Assembly (NCBI GenBank): GCA_050945695.1 | Contig: JBMNTK010000087.1 | Coordinates: 1 to 14,687 of the forward strand | DNA from: Ch71 sp050945695 | GTDB lineage: Bacteria > Chloroflexota > Anaerolineae > DRVO01 | Length of the DNA: 14,687 bases | Direction of reading: 5' to 3' | Shown here: positions 1-5,901 of the stretch, in pieces | How the letters are laid out: each line of letters opens with the position of its first letter | Numbering within the stretch: position 1 is the stretch's first letter | Made by a program: the position numbers and the translations under genes | The notes under the pieces: model-generated | What the model saw: only the letters and a program-made list of their open reading frames with translations | Told to the model about the DNA's origin: nothing | Databases searched by the model: none

Positions 1-1123
1 ACACGCTCAGCCTCTCCAGTCTGCCCGGCCGGTGGACCGAGTGTGACACTACCTTGGAGACCTCGTAGTTGTAGGTGAGGTCGGTCCGCTCGAAGCCCGG
101 TTCGGTCTGGGCACTGGCGTCCGGCTGGGTGCCAAACACACCCGTGTAAGAAGGAACGGAGGGGACGTTGGCGTCTACGCCCGCCGCCCCGCCGGCCGCG
201 ACCGAGGTGGCTCCGCCCCCCTGCACTTCGCGGATCTCGCGGGCGCTGCGTACTACCCCCTCGCCGGCTTCCGGGGTCTCGTAGGTCTCGCGGCTGGTCT
301 CCACCTCGGTCCAGTCGAAAAGGGCGCTCACGCTGACGGCTGCCCGTCCTGGCCCTAGGGTGGTCTCCAGCATGGAACGGAGCTTGGCCTCGAGGGCCTG
401 CTCGTAGGCGCGCTGAGCCTGGAACTGCTCATCCCGGAGCTGGCCCTCAGTCTGGACCAGGGTATCGCTGAGCACCTGGCCGCCGGTGTCGAGGATGGTG
501 ATGTTCTCAGGCGCTAGCCCTTCCACGCTGCTGGAGACCAGGTGGGCGATGCCTCGCACCTGATCGCGGGTCAGGCCCTTGCCCGGGTGGAGGCGCAGGA
601 GGACGGAGGCCGTGGGAGCGTTCTCCAGGTCCGAGTAGATGCTGGGCTCGGGGATGACGATGTGGACCCGAGCCTCCTGGACCGCTTCCAGGCTGGCGAC
701 GGTGCGCGCCAGTTCGCCCTCGATCGCCCGGCGGTAGTTGACCTGCTGGGTGAAGTCGGTCATGCCCAGGTTGGTGGCGTCGAAGATCTCGAAGCCGATG
801 GTGCCGCCCGAGGGCAGGCCGGCGCTGGCCATGCTCAGCCTGACATCGTGGACACGATCCGTCGGCACGCTGATGGCGGTCTCGTCGGCCGAGATGCGAT
901 AGGCCACGCCCTGCTCCCGAAGCTGGGCCACGATGGCAGCCGCATCGTCGCGGGTGAGCCCGCTGAAGGCGACGGCGAACTCCGGCTCTTGACCGGAAGT
1001 AAGGAAGAGCACCGCCACCGCCAGCACGGCGGCTCCGGCTACGATGAGAGCCATCAGCCTCTGCTTGGAGTCAAGGCGGGAGTATAGGTCGGTGACGCGT
1101 GTGCGGAGCTCCGCCAATGCCAT
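1..1123 (-). CDS. fliF: Flagellar MS-ring protein FliF (partial, C-terminal part beyond window)
   Basis: FliF forms the inner-membrane MS ring, the base on which rod, switch and export gate assemble. About 374 residues are visible, starting MALAELRTRVTDLYSRLDSK. The first membrane helix is at about residues 23-42, with 'LMALIVAGAAVLAVAVLF'. The ring-building YscJ/FliF domain follows, with the family's 'GFEIFDATNLGMTDF', 'NYRRAIEGELARTV' and 'ARVHIVIPE' stretches. The visible end ('YEVSKVVSHSV') is the periplasmic FliF C-domain. The second membrane helix and the FliG-binding tail lie beyond position 1. The ATG at 1123-1121 has GAGGT about 7 bases upstream and an in-frame TAG two codons before it, which fixes the start. 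It lies 30 bp after fliE and is the fourth gene of the minus-strand transcript. The frame is open to the window edge with no sign of damage. Confidence 0.97.
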   Translation of the reverse strand, partial: MALAELRTRVTDLYSRLDSKQRLMALIVAGAAVLAVAVLFLTSGQEPEFAVAFSGLTRDDAAAIVAQLREQGVAYRISADETAISVPTDRVHDVRLSMASAGLPSGGTIGFEIFDATNLGMTDFTQQVNYRRAIEGELARTVASLEAVQEARVHIVIPEPSIYSDLENAPTASVLLRLHPGKGLTRDQVRGIAHLVSSSVEGLAPENITILDTGGQVLSDTLVQTEGQLRDEQFQAQRAYEQALEAKLRSMLETTLGPGRAAVSVSALFDWTEVETSRETYETPEAGEGVVRSAREIREVQGGGATSVAAGGAAGVDANVPSVPSYTGVFGTQPDASAQTEPGFERTDLTYNYEVSKVVSHSVHRPGRLERLSV

Positions 1124-1153
1124 GTGCTACCTCAGGGGCAGGGGCTGCTGATG

Positions 1154-1465
1154 CTAGACCTGCATCCGCATGATTTCCTGATACGCATCCACGATGCGGT
1201 TGCGTACCTGGGTGGCGAGTTCGAAGGCCAGCTGGGTCTCTTGCATGGCGAGCATGACATCGTGGATCTCGATGTCTTCGCCGGCAGCAAACGCTTCTGC
1301 CATTTGGTCGCTGCGGTGAGACAACTGGTTGAGGTTGTCCAGGGCCCGGCTCAGGACCGAACCGAAGGCCTGGGGCTGGTCCGTCCGGGTGGGCGCGACG
1401 CCACCCGAGGGCTGCAACGCCGTCGCGGCGACCGACCCCACTAGGGGAGCAACAGGCTCAATCAC
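1154..1465 (-). CDS. fliE: Flagellar hook-basal body adapter FliE
   Basis: FliE links the MS ring to the proximal rod and is an early export substrate. The 103-residue product has the family's C-terminal helical signature: 'IHDVMLAMQETQLAFELA' followed by 'QVRNRIVDAYQEIMRMQV'. An earlier segment, 'AFGSVLSRALDNLNQLS', matches the N-terminal helix. The reading frame stays open upstream to a TTG at 1498 that overlaps the flgC stop. I prefer the GTG at 1465-1463 because GAGGAGAGGG (1471-1480) sits 5 bases before it, and because it gives the usual FliE length of about 100 residues. It lies 29 bp downstream of flgC and 30 bp upstream of fliF. It has no signal peptide, as expected for a substrate of the flagellar export gate. 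Confidence 0.94.
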   Translation of the reverse strand: MIEPVAPLVGSVAATALQPSGGVAPTRTDQPQAFGSVLSRALDNLNQLSHRSDQMAEAFAAGEDIEIHDVMLAMQETQLAFELATQVRNRIVDAYQEIMRMQV

Positions 1466-1470
1466 GGTGT

Positions 1471-1480
1471 CCCTCTCCTC
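1471..1480 (-). promoter_or_regulatory. Ribosome binding site deciding the fliE start
   Basis: On the minus strand GAGGAGAGGG is followed by ACACC and then GTG. This is a near-ideal Shine-Dalgarno sequence for the GTG at 1465. The farther TTG at 1498 has nothing comparable in front of it. Confidence 0.75.
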
Positions 1481-1494
1481 TACTACTGCCAAGA

Positions 1495-1959
1495 TCAACG
1501 AGTGCCGATGGATAGGGCCTTCTGGGCCATGGACTTGAGTGCGTTCACCACGGTGACGTTGGCCTGATAGGCCTTGGTGGCCGAGAGCAGGTCCACTATC
1601 TCCGCGGCCACGCTCACGTTAGGGTAAGTCACGTAGCCGTTCTCGTCGGCGTCGGGGTGATCGGGTTCGTAGACCGTCTCCCCGGGGCTCGGGTCCTCTT
1701 CCACCCGCACGACCTGCACGCCCGAGCCGACCACGGCGGGCGTGGCTGCCCCTGAGGCCATCTGGCCCCGGAGTACGCTTCCAAAGGAAGGTCGAGCGGG
1801 CTCCGCATCGAGCGGGCGGAGGACGACCCGCTGCCGACGGTAGGGCCCGTCAGGGCCGGTGGTCTGGGCGTTGGCGACGTTGTTAGCGACTACGTCCATC
1901 CGCAACCGCTCAGCGGTCAGGGCGGAGGCGCTGATGCGCATGCTTCTGGTGAAGCCCAT
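1495..1959 (-). CDS. flgC: Flagellar basal-body proximal rod protein FlgC
   Basis: FlgC is one of the proximal rod proteins and is exported through the flagellar type III gate. The 154-residue protein has the rod/hook-family N-terminal helix with 'MDVVANNVANAQT' at about residues 21-33. It also has the FlgC-specific 'PDHPDADENGYVTYPNVSVAAEIVD' region (only the key residues matter here: DHPDAD, GYV, PNV). The C-terminal helix 'LLSATKAYQANVTVVNALKS' packs with the N-terminal helix in the assembled rod. The length is slightly above the usual 130-150. The ATG at 1959 is preceded by AGGAGAGG. It begins 19 bp after the hydrolase-like gene and is followed by fliE. The usual partner flgB is not immediately upstream, which is unusual for this order. 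Confidence 0.96.
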   Translation of the reverse strand: MGFTRSMRISASALTAERLRMDVVANNVANAQTTGPDGPYRRQRVVLRPLDAEPARPSFGSVLRGQMASGAATPAVVGSGVQVVRVEEDPSPGETVYEPDHPDADENGYVTYPNVSVAAEIVDLLSATKAYQANVTVVNALKSMAQKALSIGTR

Positions 1960-1978
1960 GACGTACCTCTCCTGATGC

Positions 1979-3229
1979 TTAGGCCCGGGCCGCTAGGGCA
2001 CGTGCCAGCTTGGTGGGACCATCGGGCCGGTAGAGGGCGTGATGGCTGAACTCGGGGTCCTTCCCGCCGCCGGCCTCGTTGGCGATGATCCAGTAGGTGT
2101 AGGCGAAGTTGTAGGGCTCAGGCTGCTTCGCCATGTAGTCGTAGGCCCCCAGTACCATCTGGACCTGGGCCTCTTCGTCCACGTGTGGGCTTACGTGCGT
2201 GCCGCCTTCGGTGCCCACCATGGGCAGGGACCGGCCCAGCTTGGCCCGCACGATCTCGTCGTACTGGCGGAACCGCAGGAACCCGTCCGGGTCAGACAGG
2301 GTCCGAGGGCCAGTGTAGTTGTGCACGGCCAGCCAGGTGCGATCGAGCAGCACCAGCTCGCCCCGCCGGTCCAGCTCGTCGAGCATCTGGCGCAGGAACT
2401 CCCGATCGTCCATCTCGCCTTGAGGGCTCAGGGCCCCGATCCCAGGCAGGCCACCGGCAGCGATTACCTCACGGGCGGCAGGGATCCACAGGTCCAGGTA
2501 GCGCTTCACGTCCGGGGGCTGGCCGTGTGTCTCCACCATGAGGTTGGGCTCGTTGTAGAGCTGGAAATAGGAGACGCCCAGGTCACGGTAGTGGCGCACC
2601 ATGGCCTGCAGGTCTCCTTCGATGGGGCTGAGCCCGTCGGTGAAGACGCGCAGAACCGGCATGATGCCGTGCTCGGTCAGCTTCCGGACCAGGTAGTCGT
2701 TGTCGCCGATGTTGGTGCCATCATTAAGGAAGACCACCCACTTCATGCCCATCTTGGCCGCCTCGGCCACGAAGCGATCCACCGTCTCAGGATCGCTGCG
2801 CAGGGTAGGCACCCAGTGCACGCCGCGGCCGTTGTCTCCCACCGGTCGGGGGAAGCTGGCCAGGCTCATGGGCGAGAGTGACGGGGTGGCGGATGCAGAC
2901 GCGACCGAAGCCACCGGCGGGCTCGCTGGCGCCGCCGTGGGTGGGGGACAGCCGATGCCCGGCGCGGGTACGGTGAAGCCTGCGGCCGCATTCGCGAGCA
3001 CCAGGCGGCGCCACTCCTCATCTACAACGGACTGGCGACCGGCCTGACCAGGCGCATAGGCGGCGCACCTAAGGTAACCCGTCTGTTCCATCTTCCGGCG
3101 ATAGGCGCTGTTTGCCGTCTGGAGATGGGCACCGAACGTTTCCTCACCCCCGGGCCGGTTAGGCTGGGGCGGTGTCGGTCTAGTCTCGTGGTAGGAGACC
3201 GACGAGAGTACGGCCGGCCGGTCTGTCAC
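1979..3229 (-). CDS. TIM-barrel glycoside hydrolase-like protein (clan GH-A type) at the head of the rod operon
   Basis: The 416-residue protein has two parts. Residues 1 to about 130 are low in structure, rich in Pro, Ala and Ser, and unrecognised; they include a short charged stretch 'AYRRKMEQTGYLRCAAY'. Residues from about 135 onward form a (beta/alpha)8 glycosidase-like domain. 'YFQLYNEPNL' carries the expected acid/base Glu (residue 227), and 'MVGTEGGTH' the expected nucleophile (residue 341). The 114-residue spacing suits clan GH-A (families such as GH5, GH39 and GH53). I cannot assign a family or substrate. No signal peptide or membrane helix is visible. I chose the GTG at 3229 because AGAGGGGG precedes it and a promoter lies upstream; the frame extends to a TTG at 3373, but that would run through the promoter. 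Being 19 bp before flgC, it is probably co-transcribed with the rod genes. Export through the flagellar gate to open the wall for the rod is my inference. Confidence 0.82.
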   Translation of the reverse strand: MTDRPAVLSSVSYHETRPTPPQPNRPGGEETFGAHLQTANSAYRRKMEQTGYLRCAAYAPGQAGRQSVVDEEWRRLVLANAAAGFTVPAPGIGCPPPTAAPASPPVASVASASATPSLSPMSLASFPRPVGDNGRGVHWVPTLRSDPETVDRFVAEAAKMGMKWVVFLNDGTNIGDNDYLVRKLTEHGIMPVLRVFTDGLSPIEGDLQAMVRHYRDLGVSYFQLYNEPNLMVETHGQPPDVKRYLDLWIPAAREVIAAGGLPGIGALSPQGEMDDREFLRQMLDELDRRGELVLLDRTWLAVHNYTGPRTLSDPDGFLRFRQYDEIVRAKLGRSLPMVGTEGGTHVSPHVDEEAQVQMVLGAYDYMAKQPEPYNFAYTYWIIANEAGGGKDPEFSHHALYRPDGPTKLARALAARA

Positions 3230-3233
3230 GCTT

Positions 3234-3240
3234 CCCCCTC
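3234..3240 (-). promoter_or_regulatory. Ribosome binding site deciding the hydrolase-like gene start
   Basis: GAGGGGG on the minus strand sits 4 bases before the GTG at 3229. It also lies downstream of the predicted -10 at 3265-3270, giving a leader of about 28 bases. Both points favour this start over the in-frame TTG at 3373. Confidence 0.65.
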
Positions 3241-3264
3241 TAGTCAGGCTAAGATCACGGCGTA

Positions 3265-3293
3265 GTGATATCACCGAGCCGCCGACCAGGCAG
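3265..3293 (-). promoter_or_regulatory. Predicted core promoter of the hydrolase-flgC-fliE-fliF transcript
   Basis: On the minus strand the -35-like CTGCCT (3288-3293) ends repeat array A. A 17-base spacer (3271-3287) follows, then the -10-like TATCAC (3265-3270). The hexamers are weak matches to TTGACA and TATAAT, as expected for an activator-dependent promoter. The layout matches the other two array promoters in this window. The perfect palindrome GTGATATCAC (3265-3274) overlaps the -10. Confidence 0.55.
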
Positions 3294-3331
3294 TAAACAG
3301 TCCGTGAAACGTACGTAAACCACACGTAAAT
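3288..3331 (-). repeat. Regulatory array A: four 11-bp direct repeats, core GTTTACG
   Basis: Read on the minus strand, four contiguous 11-base units lie at 3331-3321, 3320-3310, 3309-3299 and 3298-3288. Unit 1 carries ATTTACG, unit 2 GTTTACG, unit 3 the TTTCACG variant and unit 4 GTTTACTGCCT, which flows into the -35 of the leftward promoter. The exact 11-bp period puts each core on nearly the same face of the helix. Arrays B and C show the same order of variants. OmpR/PhoB-family response regulators bind 11-bp direct repeats next to -35 boxes in this way. Naming the binding protein is inference. Confidence 0.85.
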
Positions 3332-3349
3332 AGCCGATAGCATTTCCCT

Positions 3350-3393
3350 TTTTACGTGGCGTTTACGAGACAATCACGAGCCGTTTACTGACC
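3350..3393 (+). repeat. Regulatory array B: four 11-bp direct repeats, core GTTTACG
   Basis: Four contiguous 11-base units lie at 3350-3360, 3361-3371, 3372-3382 and 3383-3393. Cores in order are TTTTACG, GTTTACG, the AATCACG variant, and GTTTACTGACC. The unit order and variants are the same as in arrays A and C. Array B is back to back with array A: their upstream ends are separated by 18 bp (3332-3349), so one bound complex could serve both divergent promoters. The final unit overlaps the -35-like CTGACC of the flbD promoter. Confidence 0.87.
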
Positions 3394-3417
3394 ACTTTCG
3401 GGGCTGACACCTATATT
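3388..3417 (+). promoter_or_regulatory. Predicted core promoter of the flbD-motA-...-fliQ transcript
   Basis: The -35-like CTGACC (3388-3393) is embedded in the last repeat of array B. An 18-base spacer follows, then the -10 TATATT (3412-3417), the best -10 of the three array promoters. Initiation would fall near 3424, giving a leader of about 26 bases to the GTG at 3450. Matches to the vegetative sigma consensus are partial, which fits a need for an activator bound to the array. Confidence 0.62.
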
Positions 3418-3435
3418 GGGCCGGCATGAGCAGCC

Positions 3436-3444
3436 AGGAGAGGG
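3436..3444 (+). promoter_or_regulatory. Ribosome binding site deciding the flbD start
   Basis: AGGAGAGGG is followed by AAGCG and then GTG at 3450. The alternative ATG at 3426 would be within a few bases of the predicted transcript start and has no Shine-Dalgarno sequence, so the GTG is favoured. Confidence 0.72.
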
Positions 3445-3449
3445 AAGCG

Positions 3450-3659
3450 GTGATAGAGGTCACACGTCTGGATGGCTCCACCATATACGTCAATGCCGAC
3501 CACATTCGCACCGTCGAGGCCAACCCGGACACGGTGATCGCCTTCGCGGACGGCAAGCGCCTGGTAGTGGCAGAGAGCCCGAGCGAGGTGGCGGGCAAGG
3601 TGATCTGGTACCGGGCGCAGATCCACCGCTTCGGCGTGTTCGCTACAGAGGTGAACTAA
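3450..3659 (+). CDS. flbD: FlbD-family flagellar protein
   Basis: This is a small protein of the FlbD family, found beside motA in many Gram-positive-type flagellar operons. Its biochemical role is not settled; it is not the sigma54 activator of Caulobacter that shares the name. With the GTG start it has 69 residues and opens 'MIEVTRLDGSTIYVNAD'. It continues with 'VEANPDTVIAFADGKRLVV' and an amphipathic helix, 'ESPSEVAGKVIWYRAQI', which is the typical FlbD layout. The ATG at 3426 would add eight residues (MSSQEREA) that family members usually lack. It is the first gene of the rightward operon, and its stop is one base from the motA ATG, so translation is likely coupled. The last residues encode the motA ribosome binding site. 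Confidence 0.88.
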   Translation: MIEVTRLDGSTIYVNADHIRTVEANPDTVIAFADGKRLVVAESPSEVAGKVIWYRAQIHRFGVFATEVN

Positions 3660-3660
3660 T

Positions 3661-4479
3661 ATGGATATCGGGACAGTAGTCGGCCTCGTTCTGGGCTTTG
3701 GGGCCATGGTGGTGGCCTTCATGATGGAAGGCGGCAGCCCCTCCGGGCTCGTCCAGGTGACTGCGGCCATCATCGTCTTCGGCGGCACCATCGCCGCCAC
3801 TATGGTGAGCTTTCCTCTTTCTACGGTTCTCAAGCTGCCCAAGCTGGTGATGCTGGCGATCAAGGCTCCCCGGGTCGACAAGCAGGCGGCGATCAGCCTC
3901 TTGGTCCAGCTGGCCGACAAGGCGCGCCGCGAGGGACTGCTTTCCCTAGAAGAGGAAGCGAGACGGATCGAGGATCCCTTCCTTCATAGGGGGGTGATGT
4001 TGGTGGTGGATGGTGTCGATCCCGAGGTAGTGCGGGACATCCTGGAGGCCGACCTGGCCGGTTTGGAGTCCCGCCACAAGGCAGGACACGGCGTCCTGGA
4101 AGCCATGGGTGGTTTCTCGCCCACCATGGGGATCATCGGCACCGTTATGGGGCTAGTGAGCGTCCTGGGGAGCCTGGAGGAGCCGGACGGCCTCGGGCAC
4201 AAGATCGCCGTGGCCTTCATCGCCACGCTCTATGGCGTGGCGTTTGCCAACCTCGTCTACCTTCCTTTGGCCAACAAGCTCAAGAGCCTGACAGCTGCTG
4301 AGGTCCAGGCTCGCGAGATGATGATCGAAGGGGTCCTTGCTGTTCAGGCGGGCGAGAACCCACGCGTGGTGCGGGAGAAGCTGGAGACCTTCCTGGCACC
4401 GTCAGAACGTGGGGCCGAGGGACAACCCAGGGCGAGGGCCGGGGCTCCGGCCAGCGCATCAGCTCGGGCCCAAGCCTAG
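3661..4479 (+). CDS. motA: Flagellar motor stator protein MotA
   Basis: MotA and MotB form the ion-driven stator that turns the rotor. The 272-residue protein has two N-terminal membrane helices (about residues 3-22 and 30-52), a cytoplasmic loop rich in charged residues that contacts FliG, and two further helices. The third helix begins at the conserved 'GFSPTMGIIGTVMGL' (Pro154), and the fourth is 'AVAFIATLYGVAFANLVYL'. This is the MotA/TolQ/ExbB proton-channel pattern. The Ala/Arg-rich C-terminal tail after about residue 250 looks disordered. GAGGTGA at the end of flbD serves as its ribosome binding site. MotB starts 12 bp downstream. I cannot tell proton from sodium coupling by reading alone. 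Confidence 0.97.
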   Translation: MDIGTVVGLVLGFGAMVVAFMMEGGSPSGLVQVTAAIIVFGGTIAATMVSFPLSTVLKLPKLVMLAIKAPRVDKQAAISLLVQLADKARREGLLSLEEEARRIEDPFLHRGVMLVVDGVDPEVVRDILEADLAGLESRHKAGHGVLEAMGGFSPTMGIIGTVMGLVSVLGSLEEPDGLGHKIAVAFIATLYGVAFANLVYLPLANKLKSLTAAEVQAREMMIEGVLAVQAGENPRVVREKLETFLAPSERGAEGQPRARAGAPASASARAQA

Positions 4480-4491
4480 GAGAGGGCGAAC

Positions 4492-5262
4492 ATGGCGCGC
4501 AAGCAGCACGCGGCGGAGGCGCACGAAAACCACGAACGGTGGCTCCTCACTTACGCCGACATGATCACGCTCCTGCTTGTGTTCTTCATCGTCCTCTACT
4601 CCATGGCTAACACGGACCTGAGGAAGTTCGCGGCGGTGGCTGAGTCCATGCAACGGGCGTTCGGGGGAGGGGGCGGCGTCATCGCCGGGTTGGGCCGGGG
4701 AGCCACTGGCCGGGCCGCACCCATCAGTCTGGACTCGCTGCCCCAGGCCCAACGGGATTTCCTGAGCGTGGGGGCAGAGCTGGCCGAGTTCGCTGATGGT
4801 GCGGGGGTGTCGGGGGAGGTAGCGGTCAACATGACCTACGAGGGCGTCATCATCAGCCTATCAGAGGCCCTCATGTTCGAGCCGGGGACCGCTACCCTCA
4901 CCCCTAGGGCCCGCGAGACCCTGCTGGCGGTGGGCCAGCGGTTGGCCGAGTTGGGCAACCCCATTCGGGTGGAGGCGCACACGGACGATGTCCCCACCAA
5001 CAACCCGCTCTATCCGACCAACTGGGAGCTGTCGGTGGCCCGGGCGGTGGCAATCGTACGGATGCTGGCGGAGGAGTGCGGTGTCCCTCCCGAGCGGCTT
5101 TGCGCTGCCGGGCATGGGCAGTACAAGCCTCTGGTATCCAACGACAGCCGGGAGCACCGGGCTATCAACCGACGGGCGGAGATCATCATCCTCTACCCGG
5201 CGGATGAGGAAGCATTCACATTGGGGCCGCTGCTGACCGTGGCCACCCCGTTGCCGGACTAG
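4492..5262 (+). CDS. motB: Flagellar motor stator protein MotB
   Basis: MotB anchors the stator to peptidoglycan and carries the ion-binding Asp. The 256-residue protein has a charged, His-rich N-terminus and then one membrane helix, 'YADMITLLLVFFIVLYSMA', with the essential Asp at residue 23. A Gly-rich plug/linker region follows. The C-terminal OmpA-like domain shows 'EALMFEPGTATLTPRA', 'RVEAHTDDVPTNN', 'YPTNWELSVARA', 'GHGQYKPLVSN' and 'INRRAEIIIL'. These are the standard peptidoglycan-binding motifs of MotB. The ATG at 4492 is preceded by AGGAGAGGG. It is directly downstream of motA and 27 bp before fliL. Confidence 0.97.
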   Translation: MARKQHAAEAHENHERWLLTYADMITLLLVFFIVLYSMANTDLRKFAAVAESMQRAFGGGGGVIAGLGRGATGRAAPISLDSLPQAQRDFLSVGAELAEFADGAGVSGEVAVNMTYEGVIISLSEALMFEPGTATLTPRARETLLAVGQRLAELGNPIRVEAHTDDVPTNNPLYPTNWELSVARAVAIVRMLAEECGVPPERLCAAGHGQYKPLVSNDSREHRAINRRAEIIILYPADEEAFTLGPLLTVATPLPD

Positions 5263-5289
5263 CAACACTCTCATGGAGGACGCCTGAGC

Positions 5290-5865
5290 ATGCGCAAGGT
5301 GCTGTCACCGAAGGTGATTGTCCCCCTGGTGGCGGTTCTCGCCGTAGTGGGGATGGTTGGCTACATCCTATTTGCTCCGCCGACTATGTGGAAGCCGGTC
5401 TACATACGGTTCGAGGAGACGGCTTCGGCGGAACAGGCTCCCTCGCCGGCTGCGTCCACGGCCCAGCCGACGCCGCCCCCGGTTGGAGTCATGATCCCGT
5501 ACCGGCCCGGGTCAGGGATCATGTACGACTTGGGGACCAAGATCGTGAACCTGGCCGAACCCGGTGGCCGCCGGTACCTGCAGGTGGGGGTAGTGCTGGA
5601 GTGCCTGCCCCATGACCCCGGCTTCTATCAACTGCAGGGCGAGGCCCGCGCTAAGGCGGAGGCGGAGGTGCTGGAGGAGCTGGACTCCCGGAAGCCGGTG
5701 CTGGACGATACCGTCATCTCCATCCTTACCAGCCGGACCTTTGCCGAGATCTTCACCCTCGAGGGCAAGGAGCGCCTAAAGGAGGAGATGAGGACCCAGG
5801 TCAACACCCTGCTGGGGTACGACCAGGTGGCCAGCGTCTACTTCACTGAGTTTCTGGTTCAGTAA
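5290..5865 (+). CDS. fliL: Flagellar basal-body-associated protein FliL
   Basis: FliL is a single-pass membrane protein that surrounds the stator and raises torque or stabilises stators under load. The 191-residue product has a basic N-terminus and one membrane helix at about residues 8-28 ('VIVPLVAVLAVVGMVGYILF'). A Pro/Ala-rich linker follows. The periplasmic FliL domain includes 'IVNLAEPGGRRYLQVGVVLE', 'RKPVLDDTVISILTSRTFAE' and the C-terminal 'VASVYFTEFLVQ'; this ending is characteristic of the family. GGAGG lies about 9 bases before the ATG at 5290. Its place between motB and fliM is the common one for this operon type. Confidence 0.95.
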   Translation: MRKVLSPKVIVPLVAVLAVVGMVGYILFAPPTMWKPVYIRFEETASAEQAPSPAASTAQPTPPPVGVMIPYRPGSGIMYDLGTKIVNLAEPGGRRYLQVGVVLECLPHDPGFYQLQGEARAKAEAEVLEELDSRKPVLDDTVISILTSRTFAEIFTLEGKERLKEEMRTQVNTLLGYDQVASVYFTEFLVQ

Positions 5866-5901
5866 CGGTAACTGGATCGTTTTCGCGACGGTGGGAGCGC
5901 G

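Larger units (their letters stand above)
3230..3449. other. Divergent control region between the rod/MS-ring and stator/switch operons
   Basis: This 220-bp stretch holds no gene I can support. Arrays A and B point outward from an 18-bp centre (3332-3349), each with its own core promoter and a short leader ending in a strong ribosome binding site. It is also less GC-rich than the genes around it. Short open frames across it are accidental, including the N-terminal extension of the hydrolase frame to 3373. Confidence 0.8.

Noticed and set aside
2039..2881. Long plus-strand open frame of 280 codons opposite the hydrolase-like gene.
   Set aside because: It is an antisense shadow in GC-rich DNA. 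Its product has no recognisable family features, and the minus-strand frame has clear catalytic motifs and operon context.
3316..3340. Possible sigma28 (FliA/SigD) promoter: TAAA at 3316-3319 and GCCGATAG at 3333-3340.
   Set aside because: The -10-like element is a good match, but the gap from TAAA is 13 bases, not the usual 14-16. The TAAA is also part of a repeat core on the other strand. Worth a look if 5'-end mapping shows a start near 3347.
3230..3373. N-terminal extension of the hydrolase-like protein to a TTG at 3373, which would add a hydrophobic stretch resembling a signal peptide.
   Set aside because: The extension is encoded by array A and its promoter, starts at a TTG with no ribosome binding site, and the GTG at 3229 has a strong one.
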